A DNA stretch of 6,339 bases from contig CAIVZW010000287.1 in the NCBI GenBank assembly GCA_903910495.1, positions 1 to 6,339 of the forward strand. The letters are read 5' to 3'. A program made the position numbers and the translations under genes. The stretch's first letter is position 1, and each line of letters opens with the position of its first letter. The stretch is from an uncultured beta proteobacterium. Its GTDB lineage: Bacteria > Pseudomonadota > Gammaproteobacteria > Burkholderiales > Rhodocyclaceae. This document shows, in pieces, positions 6,081 through 6,339 of the stretch. The notes under the pieces are model-generated. The model was not told the DNA's origin and did not search any database. It saw only the letters and a list, made by a program, of their open reading frames with translations.

Positions 6081-6110
6081 AGAAGCCGGGAATTCCCCGG
6101 CTTCTCTATT
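6081..6110 (+). terminator. Intrinsic-type terminator after amt
   Basis: The arms AGAAGCCGGG (6081-6090) and CCCGGCTTCT (6096-6105) pair perfectly over ten positions around a five-base loop. A short T-containing stretch (CTATTT) follows. The strong GC-rich stem 56 bp past the stop is what a terminator needs, though the T-tract is poor, so release may be incomplete. Confidence 0.75.
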
Positions 6111-6339
6111 TGCGCCGGAACTTCGAACTTGCATCTCTGGGCCCTGGCTATTGCGTTACTACCTCACATAGCTTCCTTGCTAACTTGACCAGTCTATAGG
6201 GGAACCCGGTAACACGCTGGAAATTACCGAATCAGCGGTTATTAAAGCTGGACGAATCAGGCGGTTGGCATTAAAGTAAGCCGAAAAATGGTCTGGAGGT
6301 CCGCTATCGGGCGCAATCGGCGACCGTCACATTCGGCCA
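6111..6339. other. Non-coding stretch after the amt terminator
   Basis: With the amt 3' region, the gene-free part covers 6025-6339. Past the terminator I see no frame with family resemblance on either strand. A CGGTAA (6207-6212) / TTACCG (6224-6229) inverted repeat with an 11-base loop and an imperfect direct repeat at 6228-6276 are the only structures. An ATG at 6288 opens a frame that runs off the window edge after 17 codons, too short to judge. Base composition looks less GC-rich than in the genes. Confidence 0.5.
6228..6276. repeat. Imperfect direct repeat in the 3' intergenic region
   Basis: The 20-base unit at 6228-6247 and the 24-base unit at 6253-6276 share CGAATCAG, CGGTT and ATTAAAG in the same order. 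The second copy has an extra G after CGAATCAG and an extra GGC before ATTAAAG. The copies start 25 bases apart, separated by five bases. It could be a decayed tandem duplication or a pair of binding sites for a gene beyond the window. Confidence 0.5.

Noticed and set aside
6288..6339. Start of a possible new gene running off the right edge
   Set aside because: Only 17 codons are visible, with no good Shine-Dalgarno sequence or recognisable motif.

Overview
The window reads as ordinary chromosomal sequence of a GC-rich betaproteobacterium, most like the Rhodocyclales (Dechloromonas/Azonexus/Azoarcus type). This rests on the gene order coaE-zapD-yacG, the opposing Nudix/ThiE-like fusion gene and DUF815-type ATPase, and the general look of the proteins. 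The lineage is an inference from remembered synteny and protein resemblance, not from a search.

Layout. Positions 2-1503 (+) hold the end of coaE (dephospho-CoA kinase, cut by the window edge), zapD (FtsZ-ring protein) and yacG (zinc-binding gyrase inhibitor). zapD and yacG overlap by one base. Positions 1500-3340 (-) hold a two-gene operon read leftwards: a P-loop ATPase of the DUF815 type, then a Nudix hydrolase fused to a ThiE/TenI-like domain, joined by an ATGA overlap. The two operons converge with no gap: the stops of yacG and the Nudix gene share the palindrome CTAG. At 3341-3389 a 49-bp divergent spacer separates the ATPase gene from mltA (+, 3390-4646), an outer-membrane lytic transglycosylase lipoprotein.

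The most informative regulatory region is 4647-4821, between mltA and an ammonium transporter gene (amt, 4822-6024, +). It contains two NtrC-like dyads whose centres lie 31 bp apart, a one-mismatch IHF-like site, a -24/-12 (sigma-54) element with exact GG-N10-GC spacing, and a strong Shine-Dalgarno sequence. Together they form a nearly complete nitrogen-starvation promoter and show that the transporter starts at the ATG at 4822. A terminator hairpin follows amt at 6081-6105. The remaining ~230 bp up to the window end show no gene I can support, only an imperfect direct repeat.

The left-hand genes are housekeeping (CoA synthesis, division, gyrase control, nucleotide sanitation, wall remodelling) and amt serves nitrogen uptake. 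I found no phage, IS, CRISPR, tRNA or rRNA, and no convincing undescribed system. The points most worth checking are the NtrC/sigma-54 architecture, the lost ThiE active-site residues in the fusion protein, the Cys-Pro linker of MltA, and the non-canonical features of the Amt protein.
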